Part shown: in pieces, positions 62,139 through 64,000 of the stretch
Layout: each line of letters begins with the position of its first letter
Numbering within the stretch: position 1 is the first letter of the stretch
DNA from: Bradyrhizobium sp. AUGA SZCCT0176
GTDB taxonomy: Bacteria > Pseudomonadota > Alphaproteobacteria > Rhizobiales > Xanthobacteraceae
Assembly (NCBI RefSeq): GCF_018130145.1
Contig: NZ_JAFCMB010000002.1
Location: 620,001 to 684,000, forward strand
Direction of reading: 5' to 3'
DNA length: 64,000 bases
The notes under the pieces: generated by a model
Told to the model about the DNA's origin: nothing
What the model saw: the letters and a program-made list of their open reading frames with translations, nothing else
Database searches by the model: none
Made by a program: the position numbers and the translations under genes

Positions 62139-63638
62139 TCAAATCTTCTGATTATATTCGCCGACTTCGGGATGGGTGCGCAGCACCGAATCCATCGCTT
62201 CGAACATCTCGTGCATCCGCGCCTCGCTGACCGGGCTTTCGACCACCACGACCAGTTCCGGCTTGTTGGAGGACGCCCGCACCAGGCCCCAGCTGCCGTC
62301 CTCCGAGGTGACACGCACGCCGTTGACGGTGACGAGATCGCGGATCTTTTGGCCCGCGACCTTCTCGCCCTTGTTCTGCAGCGCCTCGAAATGCTTCACC
62401 ACGGCGTCGACGACGCCGTATTTGGTCTCGTCGGCGCAATGCGGCGACATCGTCGGCGACGACCAGGTTTTCGGCAGCGCGTCCTTCAAATCCGCCATCG
62501 ACTTGCCGGTGGCGCGGTCGAGCATCTCGCAGATCGCGATCGCCGAAACCAGGCCGTCGTCATAGCCGCGGCCAAACGGCTTGTTGAAGAAGAAATGCCC
62601 GGACTTTTCGAAGCCTGCCAGCGCGCCAAGCTCGTTGGTGCGGCGCTTCATGTAGGAATGGCCGGTCTTCCAATACTCGGTTTTGGCGCCCTGCTTCTGC
62701 AGCACGGGATCGGTGACGAAAAGTCCGGTCGACTTCACGTCGACCACGAACAACGCATCCTTGTGGATCGCCGACATGTCGCGCGCCAGCATCACGCCGA
62801 CCTTGTCGGCAAAGATCTCTTCACCCGTGTTGTCGACCACGCCGCAACGGTCGCCGTCGCCGTCGAAGCCGAGGCCGACATCGGCCTTGTGCTTCAGCAC
62901 TTCGTCGCGGATCGCGTGCAGCATCTCCATGTCTTCAGGGTTCGGATTGTATTTCGGAAAGGTGTGATCAAGCTCGGTATCGAGCGGGATCACCTCGCAG
63001 CCGATCGCTTCCATCACCTGCGGCGCGAACGCGCCCGCGGTGCCGTTGCCGCAGGCGACCACGACCTTCAGCTTGCGCTTCAGCTTCGGGCGCCCCGTGA
63101 GATCGGCGATATAGCGCGCCGGAAAATTCTCGTGGAATTGATAGGAGCCCCCGGCCTTGTTCTTGAAATCAGCGTTGAGCACGATTTCCTTCAGCCGCGT
63201 CATCTCTTCGGGGCCGAAGGTCAGCGGCCGGTTGGCGCCCATCTTGACGCCGGTCCAGCCATTGTCGTTATGCGACGCGGTGACCATGGCGACGCAGGGC
63301 ACGTCGAGGTCGAACTGCGCGAAATAGGCCATCGGCGTCACCGCGAGCCCGATATCGTGCACCTTGCAGCCCGCCGCCATCAGGCCCGAGATCAGCGCGT
63401 ATTTGATCGAGGCCGAATAGCCGCGAAAGTCGTGCCCGGTGACGATTTCCTGTTTAACGCCGCGTTCCGCGATCAGCGCGCCGAGCCCCATGCCCAGCGC
63501 CTGAATGCCCATCAGGTTGATTTCCTTCCCGAACAGCCAGCGCGCGTCATATTCGCGGAAACCCGTCGCCTTCACCATCGGCTCGGATTCATAGGCATAG
63601 GTATTCGGAACCAGCATGGATTTCGGCTTCGGAAACAT
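62139..63638 (-). CDS. phosphomannomutase/phosphoglucomutase
   Basis: 499 residues of the alpha-D-phosphohexomutase family, which interconverts hexose 1- and 6-phosphates for exopolysaccharide and LPS precursors. The phosphoserine loop is VTASHNDNGWTG, the Mg-binding loop is GFDGDGDRCG, the sugar-binding loop is GFEKSGHFFF (ExSGH form), and the phosphate-binding domain 4 contains RASSNKPELVV. The ExSGH form fits the bacterial PMM/PGM branch, so dual specificity is likely. It is not part of an obvious operon. Confidence 0.93.
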   Translation of the reverse strand: MFPKPKSMLVPNTYAYESEPMVKATGFREYDARWLFGKEINLMGIQALGMGLGALIAERGVKQEIVTGHDFRGYSASIKYALISGLMAAGCKVHDIGLAVTPMAYFAQFDLDVPCVAMVTASHNDNGWTGVKMGANRPLTFGPEEMTRLKEIVLNADFKNKAGGSYQFHENFPARYIADLTGRPKLKRKLKVVVACGNGTAGAFAPQVMEAIGCEVIPLDTELDHTFPKYNPNPEDMEMLHAIRDEVLKHKADVGLGFDGDGDRCGVVDNTGEEIFADKVGVMLARDMSAIHKDALFVVDVKSTGLFVTDPVLQKQGAKTEYWKTGHSYMKRRTNELGALAGFEKSGHFFFNKPFGRGYDDGLVSAIAICEMLDRATGKSMADLKDALPKTWSSPTMSPHCADETKYGVVDAVVKHFEALQNKGEKVAGQKIRDLVTVNGVRVTSEDGSWGLVRASSNKPELVVVVESPVSEARMHEMFEAMDSVLRTHPEVGEYNQKI

Positions 63639-63763
63639 GGGGGATAGCCTCTTGAGACATAGAAGGGCAGCGCCGCAGGCTTAGCGAAAGCCTAGCTGCA
63701 GCGGAAGGCGGGATTAGCGGCTTTTGGCGATTAATTGCGGCGGATTTGAAGGCAGAACTGCCT

Positions 63764-63860
63764 AGAGCTTCAGCTCTGATTGCATCAGAACTGAAGCTCT
63801 AAATTCCTGTTTTGACGCGTTTTCTTCACGCGAACCGGCATCCACTTCGCTCGAAACGCT
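63764..63860. repeat. Bradyrhizobium-type intergenic palindrome with conserved tail
   Basis: agagcttcagctctgat (63764-63780) and atcagaactgaagctct (63784-63800) form a 17-bp stem with one mismatch and a three-base loop. The following gttttgacgcgttttcttca and adjoining bases form a tail I recall from many Bradyrhizobium intergenic regions. It separates pgm and the protease gene. Confidence 0.7.
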
Positions 63861-64000
63861 TTATTGCTCCAACACCAGTCGGCCATTGGCGTACTCGAAG
63901 CGCTTCAGCTTCGACAGGAACGACAGACCAAGCAGATTTTCCGAAAGGGCTTCGTCGGGCAGCACCATGGCGTCGACGTCGCGCACCACGATTCCGCCGA
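63861..64000 (-). CDS. retropepsin-like aspartic protease (TIGR02281-type), 3' end
   Basis: The last 46 codons of a minus-strand gene cut by the window edge. The reading GIVVRDVDAMVLPDEALSEN followed by LLGLSFLSKLKRFEY and ANGRLVLEQ matches the C-terminal end of the clan AA aspartic protease family, where LLGxSFLxxLxxF is typical. The catalytic DTGA motif would lie upstream outside the window. Usually membrane-anchored with the protease domain in the periplasm. Identification rests on this short end. Confidence 0.65.
   Translation of the reverse strand, partial: GGIVVRDVDAMVLPDEALSENLLGLSFLSKLKRFEYANGRLVLEQ

Noticed and set aside
62172..63647. 491-codon plus-strand frame opposite the phosphohexomutase
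   Set aside because: Shadow frame; the minus-strand product has complete catalytic loops.

Overview
The window looks like chromosome from a Bradyrhizobium-type alphaproteobacterium (Nitrobacteraceae, Rhizobiales). The basis is its high GC content, the codon use, the gene set (rpmH-rnpA-yidC-yihA-argB-dapD-dapE; def-fmt-truA; dnaX-ybaB-recR behind a small SRP RNA), several families of rhizobial intergenic palindromes, and tandem CtrA-type boxes. No database search was run. Family names rest on motifs and remembered family features.

Layout, left half. 1-4.2 kb: the end of a Bug-type solute receptor, a decayed IS5-family transposase, a class III cyclase with a TPR region, and a membrane protein of unknown function. 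4.4-10.2 kb: a complete five-gene oligopeptide/dipeptide ABC importer with a Tat-type receptor. 10.2-13.1 kb: a GAF-adenylate cyclase and an exported bicupin resembling oxalate decarboxylase. 13.1-22.1 kb: a nitrate assimilation cluster. nirB-nirD-nasA runs on the minus strand; narK and a fused PP2C phosphatase/Ser-Thr kinase run on the plus strand. They diverge from a 0.5 kb region with a consensus sigma-54 promoter towards narK and a near-consensus one towards nirB. 22.1-32.6 kb: accessory metabolism, namely AMP nucleosidase, a triple-rhodanese protein, a patatin, a DadA-like oxidase, an isochorismatase-like hydrolase, an alpha/beta hydrolase, a WYL regulator with a perfect palindromic operator next to a DUF1127 gene, an SDR and a DUF2200 protein.

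32.7-35.5 kb is the most unusual stretch. A 2.8 kb element sits against the 3' end of tRNA-Arg(ACG), bounded by a perfect 18-bp direct repeat of the tRNA end. It holds a truncated integrase, a fragment with a PD-(D/E)XK motif, and three small minus-strand genes (GrlR-like, DUF4145, zinc ribbon) that look like retained cargo of unknown function.

Right half, mostly core functions. 35.7-40.98 kb: a histidine kinase, then rpmH-rnpA-yidC behind a clear sigma-70 promoter, then yihA. 40.98-47.9 kb: argB, an exported protein with two DUF1036-type domains, a HAD nucleotidase, dapD (with terminator), two DUF805 paralogues and dapE, so lysine/diaminopimelate synthesis is split by small membrane proteins. 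47.9-53.2 kb: def-fmt-truA on the minus strand diverges from rmuC across two CtrA-type boxes, followed by an AmpG-like transporter. 53.4-56.9 kb: SRP RNA, dnaX, ybaB, recR and a small secreted protein on the minus strand. 57.1-64 kb: a HIT protein, nudC, a PfkB kinase, an Lrp-type regulator with a consensus-like operator, a soluble-signalling chemoreceptor, a phosphohexomutase, and the end of a retropepsin-like protease cut by the window edge.
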